Notes: generated by a model not told the origin, from the sequence alone. 36,826 nucleotides of DNA from Bacilli bacterium (GCA_017525035.1 JAFXTH010000012.1:1-36826), one strand, 5' to 3'; shown: positions 7,322 through 16,282, counted from the stretch's first letter. Program-made: numbers and translations.

Positions 7322-9748
7322 TTATATATTACTATTTCTAATTGTTTCAATAATATTTTGTTTATTAATCTTCTTAATTGAATATCTCATAATTATTAAT
7401 ATTAATACTACTATAAAGAGTATGGCTATAAATATAGACTTAATTGGTGCTCTATATTCAAATATATAATTATCTGATATTATATTCCAAATAACATAGC
7501 TTCCAATTAATCCAAAAATTATTCCATATATTAAACTTTTTACTGAATAAAATATCGCTTCAAGATTAATCATATTATTAAATTCTTTTTTTGTCATACC
7601 AATACTTTTTAAAGTAGCAAAGTCTTTGCTTCTTAACTCCATATTAGAATTAATTGTATTAAATACACTAGTTATTCCAATGAATGTTACTACTATTATA
7701 AATCCATATACTACTATTGATAATATTAATATAAAAGACCTCATTTGTGATACTTGTTCATCCAAGTTTTCTATATATAAACTAACTTCATTACTACTTA
7801 AATCATTTAAGCTATTAACAAGCTTATATGGTTCATCACTATTAAAATAAATATTACCAATGAATACTTCAGTATCATCTATCTTAGGAAAATTATTTAC
7901 ATTACCAATTAAATATAATATTGGTTGATCTTCCATATCTTCTAGTCCAATTGGTCTTTCTCTTGTAACTAAGCCTACTTCAACTTTTTTATCACCTATA
8001 GTTATTAAATCACCATTTTTATAGTCAGTAATCTTAATATAGTCGTTTCTCTTCTCTGAATACTTATCTCTAAATTCATTAACTATAATAAGTTTATCTT
8101 TAACTTCATTATAATTTAAATCAACTCTATCTAAATATTCTTTAAATCCATTATCATTATATAAATATAATTGATAATTAACTATTTCTTCATCTTCTGA
8201 ACCAAATACAACTCTATCACATATCACATGATTACCAAAATCAATCTGTCCACCACTTAAAGTTAAATAATAGTTAGAATATGCTTTACCTAAACTTTCT
8301 ATTTTATTAATTATAGTCTTTTTAGCTTCTCTTGATTCAGAATTAATATTAACTGAAATATTATAATTATAACTAGAATATTCATCATGAATAATATTAA
8401 GCATATACTCAACAAAAGTTGATATAATTATGTAGATAAAAATACTAATTGTAAGAGATACTATTGTAACTCTATATTTCTTTTTACTTCTTTTTAAATT
8501 CTTATATGATAATACTCCACCTATTCCAAATGTTCTTTTTACAATTCTAGGTATTTTTAATTTTTTAGCTTTTATATCATCAGAATTTCTAATATTTTGT
8601 ATTGGACTTACCCTGCTAGCTTTAACAGCACATGTAATAACAGATAAGAATATTACAATGAAGCTTAATATTATTGATAATAATATTGGCATAAATGAGA
8701 ATTTATAAATTACTTGGAATCCTTCTCCAAATAAATTAGCATTATTAGCAATTGTATTAATAATAAATACTAACAATATGTTAACTAATACACCAAGTAA
8801 TATTCCAATTGATATACCTATTAGACCTATTACAAAGCCTTCAAATAAAACCATTCTTCTAATTTGCTTTTTTGTAGCACCAACACTGGATAACATTCCA
8901 TATGTTTTCATTTTTTCACTAATAGAAATTGCAAAAGAATTCCTAATAGCAAATATACTAGTAACAATAATTATAAATAAAATTATTCCTATAATACTTG
9001 TTAATATTTTAACAGCTTGATCTGAAAAATCTAATGTTTCCCATATTAATACTTGGTAATTAATATCAAAACTTTCATATTTACTTTCTCTTTGAGTAAT
9101 TATATTATTACCTAATAATTTAGGTATATCAGTTTTATACTTACTAGGATTCTTTAATATAACATAAGTATTTATTGTTTTAGAATCACTATTAGTAGTA
9201 ATTAAATCTCCATATCGATCTATTACTCCAGATATCGTGTATTTCTTAATTCTTTGATTAACAAGATTATAGTCTTTATCTACTGCTTCTCCAATCTTCA
9301 TTTCAAAGACATCTCCTACATGAAGATCATATTCATACATAAATGCTTTATTTATTAATAATTCATTTTCATCCTTAGGAAAGTCTCCTTCAATAATATG
9401 ATAACTTAATTTATCAAAAGAATCTTTATCCATTGAATAAACATCACCAGTATAATTAGTATTCTCTTCATAATAAGTGTATCCAATATTATTGATATTA
9501 ATTATGTCTTTAACAAAATCAAGATTTTTAATATTTTCTGATTCTTCTTTATCAATATTATTAACTCTTACATGATAGTATCCATTATGATAAACTTCAG
9601 ATTCAAATAAACTATTATATATAGTAACTAACATACCAAGAACTACTATAATTAATGCACAAGATAATATTATTCCAGTAAGAGTACCAATAGTTCTTTT
9701 TTTATTGAGTTTTAAGTCTCTTAAAGTGAATTTTCTTAATATATTCAT
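7322..9748 (-). CDS. ABC transporter permease, FtsX/MacB family
   Basis: 808 residues. N-terminal membrane helix (about 20-45), a large extracellular domain (about 50-240), three helices of a first FtsX domain (about 245-385, containing MKTYGMLSSVGATKKQIRRM), then a second helix, second extracellular domain and a second FtsX domain (about 670-800, with FATLKSIGMTKKEFNNM). This two-FtsX-domain plan is that of the long MacB-like or YtrF/YknZ-like permeases; these act in export, lipoprotein handling or peptide sensing and detoxification. The start is one base past the ATPase stop codon and its ribosome site lies within the end of the ATPase gene, so translation is coupled. Substrate unknown. Confidence 0.85.
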   Translation of the reverse strand: MNILRKFTLRDLKLNKKRTIGTLTGIILSCALIIVVLGMLVTIYNSLFESEVYHNGYYHVRVNNIDKEESENIKNLDFVKDIININNIGYTYYEENTNYTGDVYSMDKDSFDKLSYHIIEGDFPKDENELLINKAFMYEYDLHVGDVFEMKIGEAVDKDYNLVNQRIKKYTISGVIDRYGDLITTNSDSKTINTYVILKNPSKYKTDIPKLLGNNIITQRESKYESFDINYQVLIWETLDFSDQAVKILTSIIGIILFIIIVTSIFAIRNSFAISISEKMKTYGMLSSVGATKKQIRRMVLFEGFVIGLIGISIGILLGVLVNILLVFIINTIANNANLFGEGFQVIYKFSFMPILLSIILSFIVIFLSVITCAVKASRVSPIQNIRNSDDIKAKKLKIPRIVKRTFGIGGVLSYKNLKRSKKKYRVTIVSLTISIFIYIIISTFVEYMLNIIHDEYSSYNYNISVNINSESREAKKTIINKIESLGKAYSNYYLTLSGGQIDFGNHVICDRVVFGSEDEEIVNYQLYLYNDNGFKEYLDRVDLNYNEVKDKLIIVNEFRDKYSEKRNDYIKITDYKNGDLITIGDKKVEVGLVTRERPIGLEDMEDQPILYLIGNVNNFPKIDDTEVFIGNIYFNSDEPYKLVNSLNDLSSNEVSLYIENLDEQVSQMRSFILILSIVVYGFIIVVTFIGITSVFNTINSNMELRSKDFATLKSIGMTKKEFNNMINLEAIFYSVKSLIYGIIFGLIGSYVIWNIISDNYIFEYRAPIKSIFIAILFIVVLILIIMRYSIKKINKQNIIETIRNSNI

Positions 9749-9749
9749 A

Positions 9750-10421
9750 TTAATTATCCCCTTTTATATGACCATCTTCTATAACAATAATTCTATCTGC
9801 AACTTTAGCTAGTTCCATATTATGTGTAATCATAATAATAGTTTGTTTATATTCTTTATTACATTTCTTTAACAAGTTAATAATTTCATCACTACTTTTA
9901 GAGTCTAAGTTACCAGTTGGTTCATCAGCAAGTACAATTGCTGGATGAGTTACTAATGCTCTTCCTATGGATACTCTTTGCTGTTGTCCTCCTGATAATT
10001 CATTTGGCAAATGATTCTTTCTATTTTCTAAACCTAATAATTTAATTAAATCATTTAACTCTTTTTCATCTGCCTTTCTTCCATCTAAATCAAGTGGAAG
10101 TGTAATATTTTCTACAACATTTAAAATTGGTATTAAGTTATAAAACTGATAAACAAGTCCAACTTCTCTTCTTCTAAATATTGCTAAGTCATCATCTTTT
10201 AATTTATAGATGTTTTTTCCATTGACGATTACATTACCACTAGTAGGTCTATCAACACCTCCTAAAAGGTGTAAAAGTGTACTCTTTCCACTTCCACTTG
10301 CTCCTACTATAGCAACAAATTCTCCTTCTTCAATACTAAAAGAAACATTATCAAGCGCTTCTACTTTAGTATTATCTTTACCATATATTTTAGATAAATT
10401 ATCTACTTTTACTATTTCCAT
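9750..10421 (-). CDS. ABC transporter ATP-binding protein (LolD/MacB type)
   Basis: 223 residues. Walker A GASGSGKST (40-48), Q-loop region VGLVYQFYNLIP (87-98), signature LSGGQQQR (142-149), Walker B VLADEPTGNLD (163-173) and switch His in MITHN. The TGNLD extension after Walker B is typical of the FtsE/LolD/MacB group that partners FtsX-type permeases, which is exactly the next gene. It supplies ATP hydrolysis on the cytoplasmic face. Its AAGGAGAC ribosome site abuts the stop of the small upstream gene. Confidence 0.93.
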   Translation of the reverse strand: MEIVKVDNLSKIYGKDNTKVEALDNVSFSIEEGEFVAIVGASGSGKSTLLHLLGGVDRPTSGNVIVNGKNIYKLKDDDLAIFRRREVGLVYQFYNLIPILNVVENITLPLDLDGRKADEKELNDLIKLLGLENRKNHLPNELSGGQQQRVSIGRALVTHPAIVLADEPTGNLDSKSSDEIINLLKKCNKEYKQTIIMITHNMELAKVADRIIVIEDGHIKGDN

Positions 10422-10431
10422 AACTGTCTCC

Positions 10432-10689
10432 TTATTTATTTGTGTTCATATAGTAATTTCTATCAGACATATCCTTTAATACTTCTTCAAGATCTGGATC
10501 ATCATCTACATATTCATCAAGCGCAATAATTAAACTAGACATACTTGTATATGATTCATAATTGATGTCTAACTCTTTTAATATTCTTACTTCTTTTTCA
10601 GTTAAAACTATATCATTCTTTACATATGCAATTGCATTATCTTCAAAGTTAATATCTTTAACTAAACTCTCAATATCAAATTCTTCCAT
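10432..10689 (-). CDS. Small acidic hypothetical protein heading the ABC operon
   Basis: 85 residues, strongly acidic, no membrane segment. It ends in a region rich in Asp and Glu (DEYVDDDPDLEEVLKDM) before a basic tail. I do not recognise a family. A good AGGAG site precedes the ATG, and the gene ends 10 bases before the ABC ATPase starts, so it belongs to that operon and may regulate or assemble the transporter. Only about 30 bases separate it from the efp stop, and those hold the efp terminator, leaving no room for a separate promoter except inside efp. Read-through from rpmG-efp is possible. Confidence 0.65.
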   Translation of the reverse strand: MEEFDIESLVKDINFEDNAIAYVKNDIVLTEKEVRILKELDINYESYTSMSSLIIALDEYVDDDPDLEEVLKDMSDRNYYMNTNK

Positions 10690-10705
10690 ATAATCTCCTA
10701 TAAAT

Positions 10706-10730
10706 GAAAAAGAGCATTAACTATGCTCTT
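10706..10730 (-). terminator. Terminator at the end of efp
   Basis: Stem 10710-10717 / 10723-10730 (AAGAGCAT / ATGCTCTT), loop of five, short T run on the minus strand. It covers the efp stop codon and lies 17 bases before the next gene's start codon; the T tract is only about five, so it may attenuate rather than stop. Confidence 0.7.
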
Positions 10731-11278
10731 GATACATATTTACCATCTGCACTTGAAACAAGGATTTTTTCTCCTTCTTCAATGAACATAGGAACTTTAA
10801 TTACCATACCATTTTCAAGTTCTGCATCTTTCATAGCAGTTGATGTAGTATTACCTTTAACTCCTGGTTCTGATTTAGTAATAGTATATTCAATCTTATC
10901 TGGTAAAATTAATCCTAAAACTTCACCTTCATAGAAAGAAATTATTACATCCAAGTTTTCCTTTAAGAACTTATAATCGTCTCCTAATTGAGATTGTTTT
11001 AATTCAACTTGATCATAAGTTTGCATATTCATAAAGTAATAAACATCACCTTGAGAATATAAGAATTGCATATTTTGTTTTTCAATATGTGCTGTTTCTA
11101 ACTTAACATTTGTATTATAAGTAGTTTCAACAGTAGTACCAGTTCTTAAATTTTTTAACTTAGTACGAACAAATGCAGATCCTTTTCCAGGTTTAACATG
11201 TTGGAATTCAACTACTGTAAATAAGTTGTTATCAATTTTAATTGTTAAACCATTTTTAATATCATTTACTCCTATCAA
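10721..11278 (-). CDS. efp: Elongation factor P
   Basis: 185 residues in three domains (KOW-like 1-63, then two OB folds). It relieves ribosome stalling at polyproline stretches. Start chosen as TTG (11276-11278), giving MIGVNDIKNGLTI: this puts the conserved tip lysine of VKPGKG at position 32, as in B. subtilis EF-P where Lys32 carries 5-aminopentanol. The ATG nine bases upstream has AGG directly against it and would add three residues absent from the family. The gene follows rpmG by 25 bases and is probably transcribed with it. The Pro-rich protein encoded at 17961 is the sort of product that may need EF-P. Confidence 0.93.
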   Translation of the reverse strand: MIGVNDIKNGLTIKIDNNLFTVVEFQHVKPGKGSAFVRTKLKNLRTGTTVETTYNTNVKLETAHIEKQNMQFLYSQGDVYYFMNMQTYDQVELKQSQLGDDYKFLKENLDVIISFYEGEVLGLILPDKIEYTITKSEPGVKGNTTSTAMKDAELENGMVIKVPMFIEEGEKILVSSADGKYVSRA

Positions 11279-11303
11279 ATGAAACACATCCTATCTTTAT
11301 ATT

Positions 11304-11468
11304 TTACTTCTTTTCTTTATGAACTGTATGCTTTTGACATCTGTTACAATATTTGTTAATTTCTAAACGATCTGTTGTATTTTTAACATTTTTTTCTGTA
11401 ACATAGTTTTCTTCTTTACATTCTTGGCATACAAGAGTTTTTCCTTGTCTATTACCTACTTTAGCCAT
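11304..11468 (-). CDS. rpmG: 50S ribosomal protein L33, zinc-binding type
   Basis: 54 residues, shorter than most gene callers' cut-off. It begins [20 protein letters not shown] and has the four zinc ligands Cys14-x2-Cys17 and Cys41-x2-Cys44, followed by the basic tail KHTVHKEKK. The residues [20 protein letters not shown] are typical of L33. A strong AAGGAGGG site precedes the ATG at 11466-11468. Two promoters lie upstream and efp follows. Since this is the Cys4 (zinc-containing) form, it would be expected to be sensitive to zinc supply, though no Zur-type box is visible here. Confidence 0.95.
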   Translation of the reverse strand: MAKVGNRQGKTLVCQECKEENYVTEKNVKNTTDRLEINKYCNRCQKHTVHKEKK

Positions 11469-11499
11469 CCTAAAATCCCTCCTTGGTTTTTCTATTGGT

Positions 11500-11528
11500 A
11501 TTATATCAAAAAAATAATAAAATGCAAA
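11500..11528 (-). promoter_or_regulatory. Proximal promoter of rpmG-efp
   Basis: TTTGCA (11523-11528) - 17 bases - TATAAT (11500-11505) on the minus strand; leader about 26 nt to the rpmG start. The -35 matches the consensus at four of six bases. Confidence 0.55.
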
Positions 11529-11567
11529 AGTTTTTTTATTTATTTGATAAATACATCACGCTAGATG

Positions 11568-11596
11568 ATTATAACACAAAAACATAATAATATCAA
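11568..11596 (-). promoter_or_regulatory. Distal promoter of rpmG-efp
   Basis: TTGATA (11591-11596) - 17 bases - TATAAT (11568-11573), with TGTG two bases before the -10. The transcript would have a leader of about 94 nt to rpmG. The -35 lies only a few bases outside the GT2 gene end. Confidence 0.6.
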
Positions 11597-11600
11597 AGAA

Positions 11601-12278
11601 TTATTGATTATTTTTTTGAAAAGGTAGTAATCCGTCTCTATGTCTGTTTGAAATACTTCCTTCTCTTCTCCAATTATAGAAATAAATTGGTTGTAAAATA
11701 TTAGCTCTTTTACCCTTTCTTACTCTATCATTGAAGTCACCATCTTCTCCAAGATTTCTATTAAGATCAAATCTTTCGTCACCTATAATATCTCTTTTAT
11801 AAACGCAGTCCCATACGCATTTATTCCATTCAGGTGGATCTTCTTCTATTATATGAACGTCATCTTTAGTTCTCCAGCTCATAATGCAATAGTCAAAGTC
11901 TTCAGTATCTATTTTATTTAATATTGTCTCTATATAATTGTCGTCTACTAAATCATCTGAATCAATAAATCCAATGTATTTCCCTTTTGCATTATCTAGT
12001 CCAACATTTCGTGGTTTTGATGCATTACCACTATTTTCCTCAAGATGAATAATTCTTACATATTTACCATTAACAGCGCTTAATTTACCTTCTTCATCGC
12101 GTACTAAAACTTCCCCGTCAGAAGCTATTCTATCTAATTTTTCATCATGACATCCATCATCTACAATAATCCATTCAACTCTTTCATTAAGTTGTGGTAT
12201 TAGTTTTCGATAAAGTTCTATCGTGTATTTTAAAGTATCATAATATGGTGTAATGATACTAAGTACTATATTGCCCAT
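11601..12278 (-). CDS. Family 2 glycosyltransferase (GT-A fold)
   Basis: 225 residues. GT2 hallmarks: SIITPYYD at the start, IIVDDGCHD (37-45) for nucleotide-sugar binding, GNASKPRNVGLDNAKGKYIG, and the metal-binding DSDD (106-109). An EDGDFNDR segment near residue 180 fits the catalytic-base region (ED). It lacks C-terminal membrane helices and is short, so it is probably a soluble or peripheral enzyme adding a sugar to a cell-surface glycan. AGGAGG-type ribosome site. It follows the PBP gene by 44 bases with no strong terminator between, so the two may be co-transcribed. Sugar unknown. Confidence 0.85.
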   Translation of the reverse strand: MGNIVLSIITPYYDTLKYTIELYRKLIPQLNERVEWIIVDDGCHDEKLDRIASDGEVLVRDEEGKLSAVNGKYVRIIHLEENSGNASKPRNVGLDNAKGKYIGFIDSDDLVDDNYIETILNKIDTEDFDYCIMSWRTKDDVHIIEEDPPEWNKCVWDCVYKRDIIGDERFDLNRNLGEDGDFNDRVRKGKRANILQPIYFYNWRREGSISNRHRDGLLPFQKNNQ

Positions 12279-12321
12279 ATTTTATCCTCCAATAAAAGTA
12301 TAAATTAAAAAAGCAATATAT

Positions 12322-14313
12322 TCAATCATATAATTGAGAAAATAACTCTACTACCTTTCTTGTTATTCGCTTATTTGCATAACTTCTTTCACTACCATTT
12401 CCATTTGCATCAACTAAGTTAGGGAAAACAATTGCAATACTCATTTTTGGATTATTGCTAGGATAATAGCCGACAAAGGCATTAGTAAGCGTTGGTGTGT
12501 CAATTCTTCCATCATTATTGCTATCATAAAACGATTCGCTAGTACCAGTTTTACCTGACGGTGATGAAACTTCACCCATAAAATTCTTTCCAAGACCACT
12601 ACTCATTACTTCTTTAAATCCAGTTCTAACACGGTTAACATATTTTTTATCGATATCTAGCACTTTTGATCTCGGTTCATAAGTATATACTAAATCTTTT
12701 AAATCATTGTCTCTTACTTCTAGCAGTAAATGTGGATATACTCTTTTCCCATAATTAGCAATTGTTGAAACATACTCAGATAGCTGCATAGTTGTATATG
12801 TATCATACTGCCCAATAACATAGTTTAGATACAAATCAATATTATTTAAAGTGCCAACATTTCCTATTCCATCAACCGGCAAATCAATACCTGACTTACT
12901 ACCAAGACCTATATCGTTAAAAAACGTTCTATATTTCTTAAATGCCTCACTAACATCTATTTCCTTCATATTATATTTATAATCGATTCCAGCCACTTTT
13001 AAAGCCGTTTTAAACTGATATACGTTAGACGACATAGCAAGTGCATTAATATCATTAACATAACCAAGATTAGCCCAAGAACATTTCTTAGGTTTAGAAT
13101 AAATTTTAATACATTCATCTTTTAAATAACTATTGATATCAATAGCTTTTTCTTTGTATCCAACAAGAATAGATGCTCCTTTTACTACACTTCCAGGTGT
13201 AAAAGAATTAGTTAAAACTCCCGTTGTTATATCATAAGTCTCATATCTTCCATTTATCTTTCTAATACCTCTTCCTGACATAGCAAGTATTTCACCATTT
13301 TTTGGATTTTTAATAACTACATAAATACTATTAAAAAGATTAGTATTAGGTTCACTTTTAGTATTTATTAATTCTTCATCCAACAACTCTTCAAGCCTCT
13401 TTTGAAGCTTTATATCAATAGTTAAAACAACATCTTTACCTCTCTTACCATCACTAATGTTAATAATATTACCATTATCAATTGAATAAACACCATTTTC
13501 TCCCTTTAAATACTCTTCGTATTCTTTTTCTATATAACTTACTCCAACTAAACTATTTAAATCGTAGCCAAGACTTATATATTTGTCTTTCTCTTCAACA
13601 GGTATTGACGATACTTTTCCAAGTATACTTTTGAATGTATCTTTATATGGATATATTCTTTCATATGTATAGCTAATATTAATACCATTTAAATTATCAA
13701 TAATGTCAATTACTCCTGCAATCTCACGATCAGTAAGATTACTTTTAATTACTTTTTCTTCATATGAATATCCATTGTTCATTAAATAATAGATATATGC
13801 TCGTTTCTTATCAAACTTACTATAATTTGATATTGATTCTTTACTAATCCTATCAATTTTAAGTTTATATATATCATTATCATTAAGCTTCCTATTTTTA
13901 TATAGCCTCCATTCTTCTTCAGTAATTAAATTATCTGAGGAATTATTTGCTAAATAATAATCTCTAAGCATTCTATCAGTTACTTTACTATAATTAATAT
14001 CAAGTATATTAGATAAGACACTTGCAACGGCTACTTCTTGTAAGGAACTAACTTTATTTGGTTTCACATAACTAACTATTGGAATTATTTTATCATCTAC
14101 TAATAAATTATGATTTCTATCATATATTCGTCCTCTTAAACTACTTTTAACCTTATAGTTGTTATTAAGTTTTACTTTTAATTTGTCTTTATAATAAATA
14201 GCATTAACTAAAGAAATATCTAACATACTTACAATAAGCACTAAAAAAGAAAGAACTACGAAAATTTTAAATATAAATAATCTATTATCAACAATTTTAT
14301 ACTTTTTATTCAT
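12322..14313 (-). CDS. Class B penicillin-binding protein, PbpA/PbpH (PBP2) type transpeptidase
   Basis: 663 residues. One N-terminal membrane segment (about 13-37), pedestal domain starting with SLRGRIYDRN, a linker containing YPYKDTFKSILGKVSS and SLVGVSYIEKEYEEYLKG, then the transpeptidase. Catalytic Ser375-x2-Lys378 (GSVVK), SSN (428-430) and KTG (588-590) are all present. The linker pattern is that of Gram-positive PbpA/PbpH proteins that serve side-wall elongation; no PASTA domains, so not SpoVD or PBP2B-like at the C-terminus. Three in-frame starts lie close together; the ATG at 14311-14313 has the best spacing from GTGTGATG. It crosslinks peptidoglycan at the outer membrane face. No mreBCD or rodA neighbour is visible. 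Confidence 0.88.
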   Translation of the reverse strand: MNKKYKIVDNRLFIFKIFVVLSFLVLIVSMLDISLVNAIYYKDKLKVKLNNNYKVKSSLRGRIYDRNHNLLVDDKIIPIVSYVKPNKVSSLQEVAVASVLSNILDINYSKVTDRMLRDYYLANNSSDNLITEEEWRLYKNRKLNDNDIYKLKIDRISKESISNYSKFDKKRAYIYYLMNNGYSYEEKVIKSNLTDREIAGVIDIIDNLNGINISYTYERIYPYKDTFKSILGKVSSIPVEEKDKYISLGYDLNSLVGVSYIEKEYEEYLKGENGVYSIDNGNIINISDGKRGKDVVLTIDIKLQKRLEELLDEELINTKSEPNTNLFNSIYVVIKNPKNGEILAMSGRGIRKINGRYETYDITTGVLTNSFTPGSVVKGASILVGYKEKAIDINSYLKDECIKIYSKPKKCSWANLGYVNDINALAMSSNVYQFKTALKVAGIDYKYNMKEIDVSEAFKKYRTFFNDIGLGSKSGIDLPVDGIGNVGTLNNIDLYLNYVIGQYDTYTTMQLSEYVSTIANYGKRVYPHLLLEVRDNDLKDLVYTYEPRSKVLDIDKKYVNRVRTGFKEVMSSGLGKNFMGEVSSPSGKTGTSESFYDSNNDGRIDTPTLTNAFVGYYPSNNPKMSIAIVFPNLVDANGNGSERSYANKRITRKVVELFSQLYD

Positions 14314-14380
14314 AAACATCACACTATTATTTTGTGTAATATTTATAAATATATTAAATATTATTAACTAAGGTGATAAA

Positions 14381-14629
14381 TTGAAATTTGTGATTAGAAA
14401 GTATATTGAAACTCTTACAGAAAAAGAAATAGAAGAATTTGCTATAAAAGAAGGTATTAAATTACTAGATGAAGAAAAGAAAGTCATATATTTGTATATT
14501 AAAAATTATTGGGAAACTCTATTAGAAGAAGATTCTACTTTCATTTTTGAAGAATTAAAAGAAAAGCTACAACCTAAAACATATGAGAAAGTAATTGAAT
14601 TATATAATAAATATAAAAAGAAGAACTAA
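14381..14629 (+). CDS. DUF2624 (YqfT)-like small protein
   Basis: 82 residues, helical and charged. The spacing of LTEKEIEEFAIKEGIKLLDEE, then IFEELKEKL and PKTYEKVIELY resembles DUF2624 proteins such as Bacillus YqfT (about 85 aa), which are encoded near endonuclease IV (yqfS/nfo). Here the same two genes are neighbours but convergent. The start is TTG (14381) after AAGGTGAT. Its TAA stop overlaps the TAG stop of nfo on the other strand. Function unknown in the family. Confidence 0.55.
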   Translation: MKFVIRKYIETLTEKEIEEFAIKEGIKLLDEEKKVIYLYIKNYWETLLEEDSTFIFEELKEKLQPKTYEKVIELYNKYKKKN

Positions 14630-15498
14630 TGTCCTTCTTTTAAATTTGGATTAAACTTTTTATTTCTAATCATTTCTATTTCTTCTTTATATGGAGCATA
14701 ATCACCAATCCATGGTGTTTCTAATATTTTAGGAATATCATCAAGTCTTTTATTATATATAACATCAATTATATTGTTAAATCCTAAAGTACCATAACCA
14801 ATGTTTTCGTGTCTATCTTTATGGGCTCCTATTGGATTTTTACTATCATTTATATGAATACAATGAACATAATTCAAACCAATTACTTTATCAAATTGAT
14901 CAAGTAAATCATCAAACTTAGAAATATCATAACCTGCATCATTTAAATGACATGTATCAAGGCATACACCTATTTTGTCCTTGTCATTTACACCATCAAT
15001 TATTGTCTTTAATTGCTCAAATGTAATTCCTAATTCAGTACCCTTACCTGCCATAGTCTCAAGTAAAATAATTATATTATTATTTGATTTATTAACTTCA
15101 TTTAAAGCAAATATAATGTTTTGAAGACCTTCTTCAATCCCAACGCCAACATGGCTTCCTGGATGAAGTACAAGGTATTTAACACCTATTTCTTCACAAC
15201 GTTTTATTTCTTCTTTTAAAAATCTAATAGAAAAATTATATTTAGATTCTTCTTTATTATTAGCTAAATTAATAATATATGGAGCATGAACAATAATATT
15301 TTCTAAATCTATATTATTCTCTTTCATCTTCTCTATTGCTTTTTCAGTAACAGAACTGTTAATTTTAGACCTGTTTGTATTTTGAGGTGCTCCTGTATAA
15401 AACATAAATGTATTAGCACCATAAGAAAGTGCTTGATTCAAAGATCCAAGTAATTGATCATTACTATTAAAACTTACATGACTTCCAATTATTAACAT
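14626..15498 (-). CDS. nfo: Endonuclease IV (AP endonuclease)
   Basis: 290 residues. All nine metal ligands of the E. coli enzyme have counterparts: His71, His112, Glu147, Asp181, His184, His215, Asp228, His230 and Glu260, in the motifs HAPY, LHPGSHVG, LLETMAG, LDTCH, HINDSKN and KDRHENIG. A trinuclear-zinc TIM-barrel enzyme that cuts the backbone 5' to abasic sites in base excision repair. Ribosome site GGTGAT seven bases before ATG. Convergent with the DUF2624-like gene. Confidence 0.95.
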   Translation of the reverse strand: MLIIGSHVSFNSNDQLLGSLNQALSYGANTFMFYTGAPQNTNRSKINSSVTEKAIEKMKENNIDLENIIVHAPYIINLANNKEESKYNFSIRFLKEEIKRCEEIGVKYLVLHPGSHVGVGIEEGLQNIIFALNEVNKSNNNIIILLETMAGKGTELGITFEQLKTIIDGVNDKDKIGVCLDTCHLNDAGYDISKFDDLLDQFDKVIGLNYVHCIHINDSKNPIGAHKDRHENIGYGTLGFNNIIDVIYNKRLDDIPKILETPWIGDYAPYKEEIEMIRNKKFNPNLKEGH

Positions 15499-15532
15499 AA
15501 TATCACCAAGACAATTTTATTATAAAGCAAAT

Positions 15533-15558
15533 AAAAAAGCAACTTTAATAAGTCGCTT
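15533..15558 (-). terminator. Terminator of the first pilin-like gene
   Basis: Stem 15537-15545 / 15550-15558 with one G-U pair in the transcript, four-base loop, T run on the minus strand (A at 15533-15538). Confidence 0.75.
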
Positions 15559-15580
15559 TAATATACTATATAGCTAAATT

Positions 15581-16282
15581 CTAGTTAGTTGCACCTTCAC
15601 CGCTTGTACCAGTGTTAGAGCATGAACCAGCATAGATAACTTCAACTTTAGTTTTTCCTGAAGCTACTTTGTTAGCTTCAGCTAATAATTTAGCATATGG
15701 TGCAGTTGCTTCTGCAGTAGTGTATTCTTTGTGGTCGATTAGAGTATTATTTTCTCCTGTTGTAGATTTCTTACCATAGCTAGTTTCTAATGCACTATGA
15801 GCAGTTCCAACCTCATTAGAAGTATAAGCTTCATCGCTTGTTGAACTATAGATGTAATCTGTTCCATCTTCTGCTAAAGTCTTTCTATCTAAGAATGGTA
15901 CTCCTTGGTTAGCTCCATCTTCACCAACGAAGAAATAGCTAAATCCTTCTCCTGTATAAATTACTCCTACATAAGCATAGTTCCACTTATCACTGAATGG
16001 AGATTGTCCTCCTGATTCAACTGATACACATGTTTTTTTACTTTCATGTCCTACTGGTATTAAATATAAAGTATCAGTTGCATAAAATTGCATCTTCTTT
16101 CCTTCACTTGCTTTGTTTTTAACTGCATCTACATATGCTACTGCTGAATCTACAAATGCGCTCTTTCTTGAATTTTGAATATAAGTTGTTACAGATGGAA
16201 TTGCAATAATCATTAAAACACCTAAGATAATGATAACTGCTAGTAATTCTATCAATGTAAAACCTTTCTTATTTTTCATCAT
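15581..16282 (-). CDS. Type IV pilin-like (pseudopilin) protein A
   Basis: 233 residues. N-terminal class III signal MMKNKKG|FTLIELLAVII, with cleavage expected after Gly7, the Glu at position 5 of the mature protein, and a long hydrophobic alpha-1 helix. The C-terminal domain has two Cys (KKTCVSV and GSCSNTG near the end) that could form the loop disulphide of type IV pilins, and it ends in a Gly/Ser/Thr-rich tail. Prepilin peptidase and assembly ATPase genes are not in the window. The first of two ATGs is preferred by spacing from GGAAGGG. The gene looks somewhat richer in G+C than its surroundings. Its own promoter (16320-16348) and terminator make it a single-gene unit. Confidence 0.85.
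   Translation of the reverse strand: MMKNKKGFTLIELLAVIIILGVLMIIAIPSVTTYIQNSRKSAFVDSAVAYVDAVKNKASEGKKMQFYATDTLYLIPVGHESKKTCVSVESGGQSPFSDKWNYAYVGVIYTGEGFSYFFVGEDGANQGVPFLDRKTLAEDGTDYIYSSTSDEAYTSNEVGTAHSALETSYGKKSTTGENNTLIDHKEYTTAEATAPYAKLLAEANKVASGKTKVEVIYAGSCSNTGTSGEGATN

Noticed and set aside
10210..10479. 89-codon plus-strand frame opposite the ABC ATPase
   Set aside because: Shadow of a gene with clear Walker motifs on the other strand.
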